Of a stretch of 64,000 nt of DNA, positions 1-12,339 are shown in pieces. Below the pieces are notes generated by a model, which saw nothing but the letters and a program-made list of their open reading frames with translations, did no database searches and was not told where the DNA came from. Source of the DNA: Thalassia testudinum (lineage: Eukaryota; Streptophyta; Magnoliopsida; Alismatales; Hydrocharitaceae); NCBI GenBank assembly GCA_037157565.1, contig JAZHRO010000022.1, positions 496,001 to 560,000 of the forward strand, in the 5' to 3' direction. The translations under genes were made by a program, and so were the position numbers. Each line of letters starts with the position of its first letter. The first letter of the stretch is position 1.

Positions 1-1308
1 CCAACGAGTAAGTAACCAAAAGAGCAGTAAAATAAACTACATTCACCATGTATATAACTAGCAGTAACAAAGGTACAGCAGTAAAGAAAAGAACTACCAC
101 AGTACACACCACCACAACAGTAGAGAATTAAATAGGTACATAAACATGATGCTTACAATTAGAAGAGTACAGTGGTAACAGAAATACTCACTACAATAGA
201 AGAAAAAGTACGGTAGGTACTGCACAGTAAAACTACTGGGCTCTACTAGACCCAGCACCCTTTGCAGCCACAGGCTCTGGCTGCTCAATACCTGGTCCTG
301 AAAAGGTGACAAAGGTGACACGTCAGCAAAATACTGAGTAGAGTGGAAACTAACTAGTTAAGAAAGCAGTAAGGTGGACAGGTAGCTGTTATTTTTAAAT
401 CTCTTACTTTATTTCTCTATCTACTCGTTCTTGAATTTTTTCTCAGATCTTTCTCTTGATCTCGAATGTTCCTCGTGGGAACGATCTTGATTGCAGTCTT
501 TTCCGAAAAGTAGAAGTAGCACTAGGTGCTCTTCTGGCTAGGAGAGTCCCCCGTGGTGGTCCTACCCTCAGTTAACCACCCCAAGGTCATTGGCAGACGT
601 AACGGTGACTATGGCACGCGTGATAAACGCACGGGTAGCTACCCCGCACTGGCACGCGGTCAGTCGTTTCCGTTAACGGGTGCGCCCAAAGCACAGCACG
701 GAACCAGTATAGGGTAGAGCCCTCTCAGTAACAGGGGTCTAGCCCCTCCACAGTAACCAAATAGGGGTCTTGCCCCTCCACAGTCCGCGCACCCTCACCT
801 GACTACCCTGGTTTGCCCAGTGGGCCTAACAAGTCGATGTAGGAAGGCTAGCAGAACCCCGAGGCCCGTGGGGTGGCTAATACTCTCCCTACACTAGTAG
901 CTCTCCCCGGTACTGTGTACGTGAGGGCCAAAAGTTGGTATAAGGTGGCCAGACCTAACCCCGGGTCCCTGGGGCGGCTAACTCCGCTCTGCACTAAACA
1001 AGGGGGGGACAGTGGCTCTCCTTGGTACTCCGTACTCAAGGGCCAGCTCACTTCCCCAATTCCATTCCATTCACCTCTCAGGAGCTCTACTTCTAATTCC
1101 CCGTAGGGTTCATGCTCATATTTCTTTAACTCAACCAATTTAGGTTTCATCATTTCAGCTTTATTTTCATATAGTCCATGTTCTCAACAGTTAATATCCA
1201 TTCATAAACAAGCAACTGTTATCCAATTACAGGCAATTATCATTTTTCTTTCTACTTTTCCAAGACTGCAATTCATCTATTCACGACATTCATTTCGGTG
1301 TTTCTGTT

Positions 1309-1447
1309 CCTAGGATTCATGCCACACCCTAGGATCTATCATTCAATCTAGTTTTCCAGTCCTAGGATTCATGCCATACCCTAGGATCTATCATTCAATC
1401 TAGTTTTCCAGTCCTAGGGTTCATGCCATACCTTAGAATCTATTAAT
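1309..1447. repeat. 52-bp minisatellite inside gypsy LTR
   Basis: About 2.7 copies of a 52-bp unit starting at 1309, 1361 and 1413. Each begins CCTAGGATTCATGCC and carries a second CCTAGG-like site. The same repeat with the same period is in the LTRs at 17210 and 24864, so it is part of the family LTR. Confidence 0.85.
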
Positions 1448-1723
1448 TATCTCACAATTGCATAAATGTTGATAATTAATTAAAGGGAGCCACTCTACCC
1501 GCAAAATCGGGAGTACTGGAGGCGTGATTGGCAAGCCCGCGTGCCTCCACAACCCCCAGAGCCGCAACGAAATGGGGTCTTAACATAAGGAACTACTCAG
1601 AACAAGATACAAATACTGTAAACAAGTAGAGGAACAAATTCTGAGAAGAACGGATTTTGAAACGCAAAAAACGGACTTCGAACGGACCCTAAACGGGTTA
1701 AAAATGACCAATCTACCCCAAAT

Positions 1724-2146
1724 CAGACGTCTGGAACATCTTTCAGACGTCTTAAACGATGGCTCAGGTCATACCTTGTTTCTGCGTGGTCCTTCAGACA
1801 TCCAGAATCCCGTTGAACCGTCTGGACTTAATTTCCAGACGTCCGACTGTCACTCCGAACGTTTGGATACCCTCTCCGCCGTCTGGTGCTGTGCCCAGAC
1901 GTCCGATCTCTGTGGGAGGGAATGCCCTTGCGCCTTCCCGAACGAGACCTGCATGCGTACGCAACCGTCCTTCAACACGAAGACGAGGCAGAACCCTTCG
2001 GCAGAACGGCTGCATGGCCGTACACGCGAAAGAAGAAGGGAAGGAAAATATCGTACCTTTCAGACGTTTGGACCTTCCTCCAGACGTCTCCCTCGTCGTC
2101 TAGACATAGGTCCAGACGTCTGATTCTGGGAAATTTTCCCAGAATC
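1724..2146. repeat. AGACGTCT palindrome cluster in gypsy LTR
   Basis: About nine full or decayed copies of CCAGACGTCTGG (for example near 1726, 1746, 1837, 1897, 2060, 2080 and 2113) at irregular spacing. The cluster ends in an inverted repeat at 2122-2146 with 12-base arms (GATTCTGGGAAA and its complement) around one T. A second small cluster lies at 2577-2640. Confidence 0.8.
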
Positions 2147-2668
2147 AGGACCTCCTCGCCCTCCGCCTGCTGTGCACAGCCGTGCCGCGCTCGCCTGCTG
2201 CCTGAGCTGCAGCAGCTCCTCCCCAGCGCCACGCTCCTGCTGCGCACCCGCCGGCCAGCCCTGGCTGCTCCGGCGAGCTCGCACCCTCGCACTCTAACCC
2301 TTCTCCCTCTCGCTGCAACTCCTCCTCCCCGTGCACTCACGGCAGCAGCTGCTGCCCTCGCCCGCTCACTCTCACGCTAACAGGAAGAAGGAGAAGAAGA
2401 AGGCGGTGGAGTGATGGTGAGGGAGAGGAGAGGGGGTGTATTTGAAGGTGCCACGGGGAGAGAGAGAAAGAAGGCTATTCCTGCAGAGAGGAAAAAAAGA
2501 GAAGAAAGGAGGGCGGCGGTTCAGTCTGCGCGCGCTTGCGCGTAGACGCGAACCCGTACGCCGAAAAAATTAATTTCCAGATGTTTGGGAAGGCTTCCAG
2601 ACGTCTGACCAGACGCCTGGATTGACTCCCAGACGTCTTAAACGGTGTTTGATGCCGGGGTCATAACA

Positions 2669-2911
2669 CCCTCCAACTCGTCCAGTGTCGTGGCGGCTGG
2701 CCTGCCCCACGGAGGACTCCCTCTCCGCATCCCTAGGAAGAGGAGGCTGATGGAGCTCCTCTCGTATGACATCCTGGATCAGCTGGGCGAGATTTGGAGT
2801 CTGAATGCCTGGAAGGAGAGGTGGAGCAGCTCCATCCTCGGCCATCGCTTGCCCTCCCCTGTGACCACGACCACGTCCGCGGCCCGCCTCAAGAGCTCCT
2901 TGGCGAGGCAT
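2669..2911 (-). pseudogene. gag: gypsy gag, N-terminal fragment
   Basis: First ~81 codons of a gypsy capsid polyprotein (gag), read from the ATG at 2911. It starts MPRQGALEAG with an Arg/Gly-rich stretch, then a segment LAQLIQDVIREEL that matches the gag N-termini of the elements at 23349 and 50053. It stops abruptly at 2669 against the LTR end, so the capsid core, zinc knuckle and all of pol are missing. In this position gag would assemble the virus-like particle. The exact junction with an LTR terminus suggests another LTR inserted into this gag rather than a random deletion. Confidence 0.72.
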
Positions 2912-3075
2912 CTCCTGCACGGAGATTGGAAAGAAATGGGATTGATGGTGAATGTTTAGCTACAGAGAAAACGTAAGACTCAGAAATGACAATTAAGGTA
3001 AAATGTTGTGATGGCTATCCTAGCTACATGTATAAGTGTGATGATTTTTGAACTATTTTGTTTATTTCTCGGGAT

Positions 3076-3093
3076 GACCTTGCTCTGATACTA
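3076..3093 (-). promoter_or_regulatory. retrotransposon primer binding site (tRNA-iMet type)
   Basis: On the minus strand this reads TAGTATCAGAGCAAGGTC, one base from the usual plant initiator-Met start TGGTATCAGAGC. It lies just inside the 5' LTR (edge 3097), where minus-strand DNA synthesis is primed. Confidence 0.8.
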
Positions 3094-3096
3094 TCT

Positions 3097-4648
3097 TATC
3101 ACGACCCGAACCCAGATCCCTATAGGACTTGAGACCGGCTCGCCTTGACTAATCCCAAGACCCAGTCGTCCAACAAGAAATAACCAAATAACATACAACA
3201 ATCCACAACCACACAAGTACAGTAGCTAAGCAGAAAGAAAATGGCAACGAAAGGAGAAATAGAACAGTAATTCTAGAAATTACATGCCTTCAAGAACAGG
3301 AATATTGCCATCACAACAGAACTAGTATAGATAGAGAACATAATAGAAAGTGCTGAAAAATATAACTACAGGAACTCACTACAACAAGTAGTAGAAACTA
3401 TAGTTAGGCTCGACTAGGCCCAATGTCTTCAGCAGCCAGTAACTCGGGCTGCTCAAATCCCTGACCTGTACAAAGTTATATAACTGGAGTTAGCTAACGT
3501 TGAGTGAAGTGGCGGTTTAAACATAAATGCATTTACAGGTAATTTAACATATTATTTTCTGATCCAAAATATCCTATAACGGTTTTCTGTGTAGAGATCT
3601 CTAATTAGGGCTCATCTCATTACTTAATCTTCTTATTCCCTAAAGGAACGATTTTGCTTGCAGTTTTCCCGCGATGTAGGATGCACACGTGGCACTCTCC
3701 TGGCCGGGAGAGTCCCTCCGTGGTAGTCCTATACCCGGTCTACAACCCCGAGGTCACGGTCGTGACATAGCGGTGACTACGGCGCATGTAATAAGCACGC
3801 GGGTAGCTACCCCGCACTGGCACGCGGTCAGTCATTTCTGCTAGCGGGTATGCCTCAACGTATAGCGCAGAACTGTATAGGGCCTTGAACGAGCCCAAAA
3901 ATAAGGGTTCTGACAGAAATAAGATGTCTGGGAGAGATCCTAGATGTCTTAAATCAACTCTCAGGCATACCTCTCTCGGGGCGCCTCTATCGGATGTCTG
4001 GAACATAAGGCCAACGTCTAAGGGTTCTGTTAGACGTCTGGAGGTGCTCCTGGACGTCTGAAACTGCCTCGATCCGCCTTCCAACTTCTGACACATATAC
4101 GTACATTGTCAGGACTTGGGTAGAGAAGAAATACGGAAAGTAGATCTCTACTAGACGTCTCATACTACCTTCGGACATCCGGTAAGACGTTTGGATATCG
4201 CTCTGGACGTCTAATTCCGCGGAAAATGACTTCCGCGGAATCTCTTTGGCTTTCCTCGTCGCAGGCGTTGCAGCAGAACAGCATAGCGCCCTTCGCTCTC
4301 GCACTCAAACTCGCGATCAGCTCTCCGCTCTCTGCTCGCTCTCGCTCTGGCTTCCTGCTCTCTCTCTCTCTTCCACTCGGTTGTGGTGGTGTGAGATGGA
4401 GAGCAGGAGGAGGGGGTTTATAAAGGGAGAGGAGGTGAGGGGAGGGGTGTGGCATCGCAGGGAGTGGCGTGGGGTGCGGGCGAGGCCGTTGCAGGGTGAG
4501 GCGTGAGGCATGGGCGAGGGAGTAGCGTGTGCACGGTACGCGTCGAAACGAAAAAGCTTTTTCAGACGTTTGGCTCTCTCTCCAGACATCTGGACAAACG
4601 TTTGGTGAACATCCTAGACGTCATAAAGGACCAAGAGGTGACGGGTCG
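3097..4648 (-). mobile_element. Ty3/gypsy LTR, internally shortened
   Basis: Begins TATCACGACCCGAACCC (TG changed to TA) right after the PBS and follows the family LTR with deletions (about 1.55 kb against about 2.6 kb). It contains the conserved block around 3700-3850, AGACGTCT-type sites near 3940-4210 and 4563-4620, an inverted repeat ATTCCGCGGAA at 4214-4241, and a minus-strand TATA-like TTTATAAA at 4417-4424. It breaks off around 4648 into copia LTR sequence. Confidence 0.8.
4417..4424 (-). promoter_or_regulatory. TATA box of gypsy LTR
   Basis: TTTATAAA preceded on the minus strand by a C-rich leader side. It sits at the place equivalent to TTATATAA at 27192-27199 in another copy, about 220 bases inside the LTR 5' end. 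Confidence 0.5.
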
Positions 4649-4895
4649 TTTCAAGATTAGAGAAAGGTTTTGTCATTGAGGTACACTATCCTCAATTCAA
4701 GTGGTGTAAATAGTGGATTGTTGATAGCTTAGTGATTGGAAAATCTTAAGTCGAGGAATACTTAGGTGATGATTTTTTCTCTTGAGGATTTTTCACCTAA
4801 AAATTTCTTATGTTTGATTTTGTAGCGACTTTATTTATACATCTATTTTGAATTACCTTATATTATTTGATTGCATTAATCACCCCCTCCTTTAG
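4649..4895 (+). mobile_element. Ty1/copia (SIRE-type) LTR, 3' end fragment
   Basis: Matches 15010-15262 closely and 37990-38248 more distantly: a segment ending in TTTCCACCTAAAA-like sequence, a T-rich tract and CACCCCCTCC. It is the 3' end of the 5' LTR of the copia relic whose 3' LTR begins at 12955. The upstream part was replaced by the gypsy LTR. Confidence 0.65.
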
Positions 4896-5243
4896 CTTTA
4901 AGTTAAGAGAAAAGTTTTTTATCTTATTTAAAATAAATATAAATGGGGTGAAAATTTTAGTTAGCGGGAGATAATTTATTTATTTCTTTAATTTCTTTTA
5001 AAAGAGGAAGAATTGTCTTGAAATACAATTTTTAGACAAAATACCACTTGAGAATAACTCGTTCTCATCCTTTCACAAAAATATCAATTTTCGGTTGAAA
5101 GGGGGAGTTTGGATTAAGGGGTAGATTGATAGAAAAAAGGGAGAGTTTATAACATTTTTTTAAGACAAGTAAGAATCAAAAGGGAGTTATTGAAAAATCA
5201 TAGCTTTGTTTAGCTAAAAGAATATTATAGTTATTTTAATAAT
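4896..5243 (+). other. copia internal relic, non-coding
   Basis: AT-rich stretch between the copia 5' LTR fragment and the CACTA insertion, with purine-rich runs (AAAGGGGGAG, AAAAGGGAGAG). No gag or pol can be read. It resumes at 12864 on the far side of the CACTA element. Confidence 0.4.
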
Positions 5244-5520
5244 CACTACAAAAAAAATGATTTTTAACAATAAATTGTGGAGTGACATATAATACATTTG
5301 TCACGATTATCTTTACTTTAGCAGTAATTTTTTTTTTATGATGCTACAATATTTTTATCAAATAACAATTAGTATTAACAATAAATATATATGACATATA
5401 TATTATAATATATGACTATTTAAATTTTTAATATTTAATTTTGGTGACAAAAAAAAATTATATGCTACTAGAATTTTTTTGACAATTGACCAATAAAATT
5501 AATGATAAATATTTATGTCG

Positions 5521-5521
<1 letters not shown>

Positions 5522-5557
<36 letters not shown>
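5522..5557. repeat. (TA)n microsatellite
   Basis: About 18 TA units inside the CACTA element. Confidence 0.95.
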
Positions 5558-5559
<2 letters not shown>

Positions 5560-5639
5560 CATTGGACAGATTATTCAACCTTTAAAATAAATGGATCGCC
5601 AGTCGATCACCAAAAAAAAAAATCAAATGAAAATGTCAG

Positions 5640-6335
5640 AACTTTGGAAGCAAAACCCTGCCGCACCCCGCGCCTCACTTCTTCCTCCCGTTTGTTGGCA
5701 CCCTACTTCCTCCCCCTCAGCCCACGAATCGCCTCGTAACAAAAGAAGCCCTAACGCCCTTCCATCCCCAAGCGCCAATCTCCACTCGTCGGGTGCCAAC
5801 CTCCACTCGCCGAAGCTCTCCTGCTCCTTCAGGCATCGCTGCACCGCCCTCGAGGTCAGCCACCTCTTCCCTCCTCCTCCCTTTCTCGTCTACCCTCTGC
5901 CGCCCGTCCTTGGTCCTCCTTCCCCTCTGTTGCCGATCCTCCTCCCTCCCTCGTCCCCTCCACCACCACCCCCTCCCCACCACTACCCAGGCCCCCACCT
6001 CCTTCATCCTCTTCCGTTCCACCCAGCTGCCACCACGCACCCCCGTCCTCACAAAAGAAGCCCTAACCTCCCTCCCTCGCCGGATCGAGCTCTCCTACTG
6101 CTCTGACGTAGCCGCATTGCCCTCGAGGTCAGCCACCTCCTCCCTCCTCCTCCCTTTTCTAATCTACCCTCCGCTATCCTTCCTCGGTCCTCCTTCCCCT
6201 CTGTCGTCAATCATCCTTCCTCCCTCGTCTCCTCCACCACCAGACCTGCAATTAGCTTGGTTGGTTGCTCCACCCACAGCAACGGCAATCCCCCACCAAC
6301 AACCAACACAACCCCCTCCAACATTATTAATAGTC
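5640..6335 (+). other. GC-rich captured fragment with internal duplication
   Basis: C-rich stretch (CCTCC, CCACC, CTTCC runs) in an otherwise AT-rich transposon, looking like the 5' region or first exon of a host gene. A ~200-base segment is duplicated at an offset near 310: 5741-5965 and 6050-6242 both start with AAAAGAAGCCCTAAC and share GCCCTCGAGGTCAGCCACCTC-like sequence. Open frames such as the one from 5591 are Pro/Ser-rich and low complexity; no family is recognised. Gene capture is an inference from composition. Confidence 0.5.
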
Positions 6336-6344
6336 TGATGCAAA

Positions 6345-9300
6345 CGTGGTGGGAATCAATATTAAATGCATAGAGATGCATCCTTCGACAAGTATGTTAT
6401 CCAACTCCTCTAGTGATTGGGAAATGTTATTTCTTCGCTATGGTTCTCAATTTGAGGCTTCTTTCGCTTTGTTGTAGGATCTCAATGGCCTAAGGCTTAT
6501 ACATATTCTCTTCCATCGCTACTCCTGCAGCATTCACTTATAAGGATGCAATGCGATCTCTGATTCTATCAATCTTGAGAGGTATTTAATGTTTATTCAT
6601 GAAGTTCTTTACCGGTCATTAATGATTTGTACATATTGTTTAATATTTCTTTTGGTGATTTGCTTGATTGGTGCTATTTTTTATTCCAAGATCACCTTAT
6701 CATTAAGTATGTAATGCTTAGCTTTATAGTTCTTATTGATTATTGGGTGTTTAATCATCTGAACATAGTGAAGGACCCCTTTCCATCGATTTGCAACAAT
6801 GTTTGGTGCTAGTAGGTGGAGTTTGAAACCACTGTGCATGTTGCCACATAATGGGTTTTTGGATTTTTTTATTTAACTTTGGGTACTATCATTGGTTTGC
6901 ATGTTATTGATCCTGCTCATTAGCATTTTGATACACTCATCCAGAACTCTTGCATACTATTGCTTAGTGGTTTCCTAGAACTATTGCTCTATTTTAGGGA
7001 TATTTCTTCTAACTTGTTATGGGAATCTTATAATATATTGAAAAGTTGTATGTTTTATTTGAAATCTATTGATGACACTAAATGCATGTTAGTCCCTAGA
7101 TCTATGAACTTTTTGGTTCATGATTGAGCTCAAGCTTGAAACCATCAGAATGTATATGGTTTTTGGCTTGTATCAAACATGCCTAGTGCTTATGATGAAA
7201 TTTGTAAAAGACATTGTCATTAATTTATAATGCATTTGTTTTTTAAAGAAGCTAATGCCAGCTGGAAGATCGGTAATTGTACTATAATATCTTCTCTTTA
7301 CTTTGTTTTTGAATCACCACAGGAAGGAAGGACGTCAAAAAAGAAGCAGGCTATGGTTGACATATAAGAAGGATGAAACTTTTGGAGAGTGGTATTCTGA
7401 GATAATTTTGAGTAGTTTAGGATGAATATTTTCTTTCATTCTAATTGTAGATAATGAATTTCACACATCTATGATTTCTTTTAATATGGTATGTGCAAAT
7501 TGACCGTCGTTTGCTCATTATCTAGTTGTGAGCAGTGAGACGATTGAGTATTGTGACATTTCTAGTTGCTATATATTGAGGCCTTAGGCAATGGCAACCT
7601 GGGAAAATTTATAGGTAACTTTTTATTTACCTACAAAAAATTATCCACTCTTGTCCACTTCCTTGCTCTCCTCCACTCCTCAACTTAGAAAGAACTTATA
7701 TTGAAAATCCCAACATTTGTAACTATATATAGTTGGTTGTAGCTAAATTTTTTATTAATATTAGTTGAGTGGCTATTGGCTACATAGCTACCCATTACTT
7801 GTTTTTTTTTTTTAAATAGAGATAGGATGCGCTTATAGATCCCCTTATAATAGGTTAATATGATGTGTGGTTGATTTGTTTTTGTGCAAGTATTTCAATG
7901 GATAATCTTGGATGCATAAGCATATGGGCAATTTTGAGCTATATAGAGGTATGAAATCCTCTTCTTAACTTGGATATGTTTATTGTATTTTAAATTGTCA
8001 AATGTTAAAGAGTGTACTTAAACGTTTTTCTTTTACCAATAAGCATGGGAGACTAAGTTACTCCTTTGCTATTTTATTTATTAGCAAAACTTCCTTATAA
8101 GACTTGACTTCCACCCAAATACTTCAGCTCAACCTAGCCTACATGGCCTAACAAACGAAATGACCTACATGACCTATGTGTAACATGTCAAACGAAAAAA
8201 ACAACCAATGCTTTGTTTAGATTTTGAATTAATTGATATTTTATTGTTATAAGAATGTGTTTGATATTTGTATTCTTGAAGATTATGTAATTTGATTGAG
8301 GAAATATTTGTAAATTAACATCCATATTGATTGTTATGAAAGCAAAATTAAAAGTTTTGTTATTACAAGAGTGTTTGGGTTTTGCTATTAATTAACTAAA
8401 AGAAATTAGGTTATAGGTGAGGGTAGGTAAAAGAATCTACTGGGAATTGTTGATATTGGAGTAATATATGAATAATGTAGGAAGATGAAAAAATGAACGA
8501 AGTTACAATTATCATTATAACTTACTAATTTAGCAAATTTTGACTATTTCTTTTAGTTTTATTCTCTTCATGCTTAATATATAGAGGATGATGTACTAAG
8601 TTATGTGATGGTAACGATGCAACTCTCATTAGCATGTCTCGACAAACTAGCTTATGGGCCGTGAAAGTTTTTTTTTTTTAGTTTAATGGAACGGCGGGAG
8701 AGGAATCACAGGCAAGGCTCTGGGAAAGGAAACATGAATTGATAATGTGGATTTTCCACTTTTGGGTCAGTGCTACCTTTTAGTTAGTTGTATTAGCTTT
8801 AAGTTTTGGTCACCATATAAGCCTTAGCAAGGGGACTGCCCGCTCTGGGATGACGGGCGCACCTTTTTGATTCTTCATTGGTTAGATCAGCAGCTTCTAC
8901 TCCTATCCCCATGCCTGCAGTAGAAAGAGATTGGATATGGTAGATGTCAGATTCGCATAAGCATCTTATGGTGGATGATAGCAAGATTTTTGTGGAACGT
9001 AAATAACTCATGGCCATTATGTCAATTGATTATGCCTGCTTAAATATATATCAAAACAAACCCAGAGTCAACATTAAAGTGGTTATTATCCCAAATCCTA
9101 GTTAGATTTTGCCAACTCCCTTGCCCCATTCCCTCAAGCTCATAGAGAATATTATTTAACCAACCAAAAAATAGATGAAGAAGAGATTTTAAATTGACTA
9201 ATGTGTATTGCGTTTCCCAAGTTAGGAGCAAAAAATAACTTTTTTGTTTTGTAGAAAAACATTTCAGCCATGAAGATCTGACTGAGATGCATTTAGTAAG

Positions 9301-11195
9301 CTGGAAAAAAAAAGTAACGGGATCTTCATAAGGAAAAAAATTTTGCAGATAAAGGACAAAGAATGATTTTAACATTTTGAATAGAAAATTGTAATTTAGC
9401 TGGCTAGAGATTGGAACAGGAAAAAAGCTGCAAATAGCTGGTGTATAGTTGGATTATATGCTTTACACAGGTAAAATGTTGTTAACAGAATCGAGCAGTG
9501 AAAGCATTTACCAGAATTTCCATATGACAGAAGAGAAGTTTCTTAGCAAGAGATGACCACAAACCAAAGAAAATCCTGATTGCAATAGAATTTGTAACTT
9601 CTATGTGCCAACAGATCTTTGAAATCGGAACATTCACAGTTTTTTTGGGGCATTAGTTGGGGTAACACAAACTGGTTCCTCATGAAATAGTGTGAAACCA
9701 AGAATTTTTGAGGAAGGGGAAAAAAAGGAAAAAATTGAATGTGTTCCTGGCATTATGAGTTTGAAATCCAACTTTAGCATTAAAGAAATTGACTTTTTTG
9801 CGAAGTTTTAACCAGATCTAGGTACTGCAAAATTGTCATTTATCAGGCCAGAGACATATGGTATACCATTGAATCCCTTGGAAATACATCCCAACTCCAA
9901 AAACCAATGTCAAGAAGAAAGTTTTGCCAAAGATTTGATTCTGAGCTAGATAAGCAGATCCATTTCTCATAAAAAAATGAACTTGCTCTATGATATTAAA
10001 AGCCTTCATAGGGCACTGAGCTGATTAGTGCAATAAACCAAAACTTCTCACCGAAGACACACCCTTTCAAGATCCCACCCTTTTCCTTGGAGCAATTTTG
10101 CATTCCACCAAACTAAACTTCTTGGTTTCTAAATCGCACAATCCACTCTAAATGTGTAAAAAAAAAAGGCTAGATCGAAATACCACCAGATCAAAATTCA
10201 GCACATAAATCTTTCATGAATAACCAAAAAAATTATCCTCTGGAAAAGTGAACATGGGAGATACAAAATAGATAGATCCTAAGAGAAGCTGCAAACGAGA
10301 ACGTAAGATCGAAATCTGGTTGAAGGGTTGAAGTGTGGAATGGCATGCTTTGGGCAGGAGCAATACAAGGATTCACATATAAAATCAGTGCTAGATCCTG
10401 AACCATGTACCACAATATTTCTTGAGGATACCCTTAGACTATTTACCTACACTGGGTAAAGGATAAGGAAACATCATGTCAGGCTACAAAAGGGAACAGA
10501 ATTTACATTTCCCCCTACTAGACTGGTCTCAGTTGCATATATATCTGTTGCAGTGGTGGACTGTCCATGGGACCAGCAACAACTTGTCTTTTTCAGCCAC
10601 AGCATCAAAAAAGATCAACCCTTATGATTAAGCACCCTATATTTTCTTGGCTCAGAACAAAGTAGTTCCTCTGATCTTTTGGTAAGGATTTGGTGGTGCC
10701 TAATTGTGAAAGAAGGTATGTGGGAGGTCAACTAATTAGGGATGAGAAAGATGTAACCCTCTTTATTCCGAGACTAGGCAGAATCAAGGATGACTTTCTA
10801 TAGATGGCGGAGGAAAATGTAAGGCCTTAAAACTGGCCCCTTGAAAAAACCAAACAATGACCCTCTAGGTAGGGAAAGCAACAAAACTGTAAGCCATCCT
10901 AATGCACTTTGCTTTCCTCTTAATTTCGGGAATACCCACCTAGTAATGTGACAATTTGAATTTCTTCCCTTTAGAGACATCAAATATGGTTTCACTTGGT
11001 TTCCTTTTTCTAATTTGCTATCCCTTAGATAAAAGCATTAAGAATCTGTACTCTAAAGAAAAATGAGATGTTTATTTGGTAGAATCCCCTAACTCATCTA
11101 AAGGGATTTATGTTGCTCAATGTTTGAAATATACCTCATAATCATATAACTACCATGAAGGTGGAAGTTGTTTTGTTCTTGAATCATTTCTTTTA
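6345..11195. other. CACTA interior, no gene seen
   Basis: AT-rich with short open frames only (for example minus 8799-9017 and 9040-9375). I compared these with typical CACTA transposase motifs and saw none. It could hold decayed introns of a transposase or captured non-coding DNA. Confidence 0.4.
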
Positions 11196-11403
11196 GTGGT
11201 GTTTGGTAAGGGGAATATGTTTGTGGAATAAGTAGAGGAATAGAGATGAAGTGGTGGTTCAAGTGGATTTTGATATTTGGATGTTTAAGCGGGTTAAATT
11301 TATTTCAAGTTTGCTGGGTTAACTTCTCTTAACTTGACTGGGAGGCGGTTTAGGTGGTGAGCAAGTGCGAGTTAACTTACCTAGCTTGCCTACCAAACAC
11401 CAC
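11196..11403. mobile_element. candidate MITE with GTGGTGTTTGGTA ends
   Basis: 208-base segment with inverted ends GTGGTGTTTGGTA and TACCAAACACCAC. The ends resemble those of small plant hAT or Harbinger MITEs. The flanks (CTTTTA left, CTTTAT right) are only similar, so the duplication is unproven. Confidence 0.5.
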
Positions 11404-12339
11404 CTTTATGAACATGATATCCCTTCCCTACTCAAAAGATGTTTATCCTTACAAAAATGCTTATAGAAGTGCCTAAAAATGCAGGGTGGGTGATGGGCCT
11501 ATAATGAGATCTAATTTTGCTAATCATGAAGTTGGTGCTTGTGGTGCTACTAGGGATGGATATATTATGATATGATTCCTCCCATGGTAACATACTTTAC
11601 GTTCCATAACATACTTTTGCTCCGATGCTTGCATATACAATTTGGATTGGTTATTTTTTGTTACACTTGAGTCTTATTTCTGTTTGTATCTTTCCATGAA
11701 TGTAATGTTCGTGAAATTCCATTGCCAACTACCCAAGTGGCTGATTTTGGCTTTTGGAATTTAGAGCATTTGCTTGAATATGAAAAAAAGAAACTTAGGA
11801 ATCAAGGCTTGCAATTTTTATTTCATTTTGACTGAATTTAAGGATACTAGATGGGAATCCATTATTATAAGTAAGGGTTAAAACTCAATAAGGGAGATTT
11901 ACTTTTATTTTATTTTTTCTGAAATTTCCAATGGGAAGTCGATATTTCATGTGTATTTTTTGGCAAACCTTATCCTCACATGTTATTGATAATCATGGTG
12001 CTATTTTTTTACCTTAAATTAAAGTTTGAAAGATTGTAGCAGCTTGGGGTAGCAAGGGTTTGAAGAGACTACAGCCTTTCGTGGTTGAGTTTTTATGATT
12101 CATTGTATTTTCATCTTTTTTTATATTTTTTATGTATTTCTTTGTATCATGTTTCAGAGGAGAATATTTTGGTGCTGAGGTTGTTGATATTATTTTTATG
12201 TTTTTCTTATTTTCTAATGTATCCCTTTAAAGGGCTCTTATTATACTCTATCATTAAGAGATTAATAAAATTGGGGTTGACTTTATGTTTCGAGCTTGTT
12301 AAAATAAAATTATTTCTCACCAAAGATTATCAATAATGA

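Larger units (their letters stand above)
1..2668 (-). mobile_element. Ty3/gypsy (Tekay-like) LTR, cut by the window start
   Basis: Long terminal repeat of the dominant gypsy family. It aligns along its length with the LTRs at 15844-18514 and 23532-26111; by comparison about 75 bases are missing before position 1. It ends in ...GTCATAACA at 2668, the family's TAACA terminus, which is the LTR 5' end because the element reads on the minus strand. Landmarks in order: conserved block 590-1090, 52-bp minisatellite 1309-1447, AGACGTCT palindrome cluster 1724-2146, GC-rich leader, second palindrome cluster 2577-2640. The open frames across 1700-2400 are chance frames in the GC-rich leader, not genes. 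Confidence 0.88.

Noticed and set aside
1704..2380. Overlapping open frames of 114-164 codons on both strands
   Set aside because: They fall in the GC-rich leader and palindrome cluster of the gypsy LTR. The palindromes supply recurring residue words (QTS, RRL, DVW) in all frames, and the same false frames recur at 17662-18497 and 25242-26011.
5522..5557. Origin or scaffold-attachment function for the TA run
   Set aside because: A plain microsatellite inside a transposon; nothing else supports such a role.
8799..9375. Two minus-strand frames as CACTA transposase exons
   Set aside because: No recognisable transposase motif; lengths are in the chance range for this AT content.
12085..12336. 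83-codon hydrophobic frame, possible membrane protein
   Set aside because: T-rich DNA near the CACTA right end gives Leu/Phe-rich translation by chance; no start context or family.
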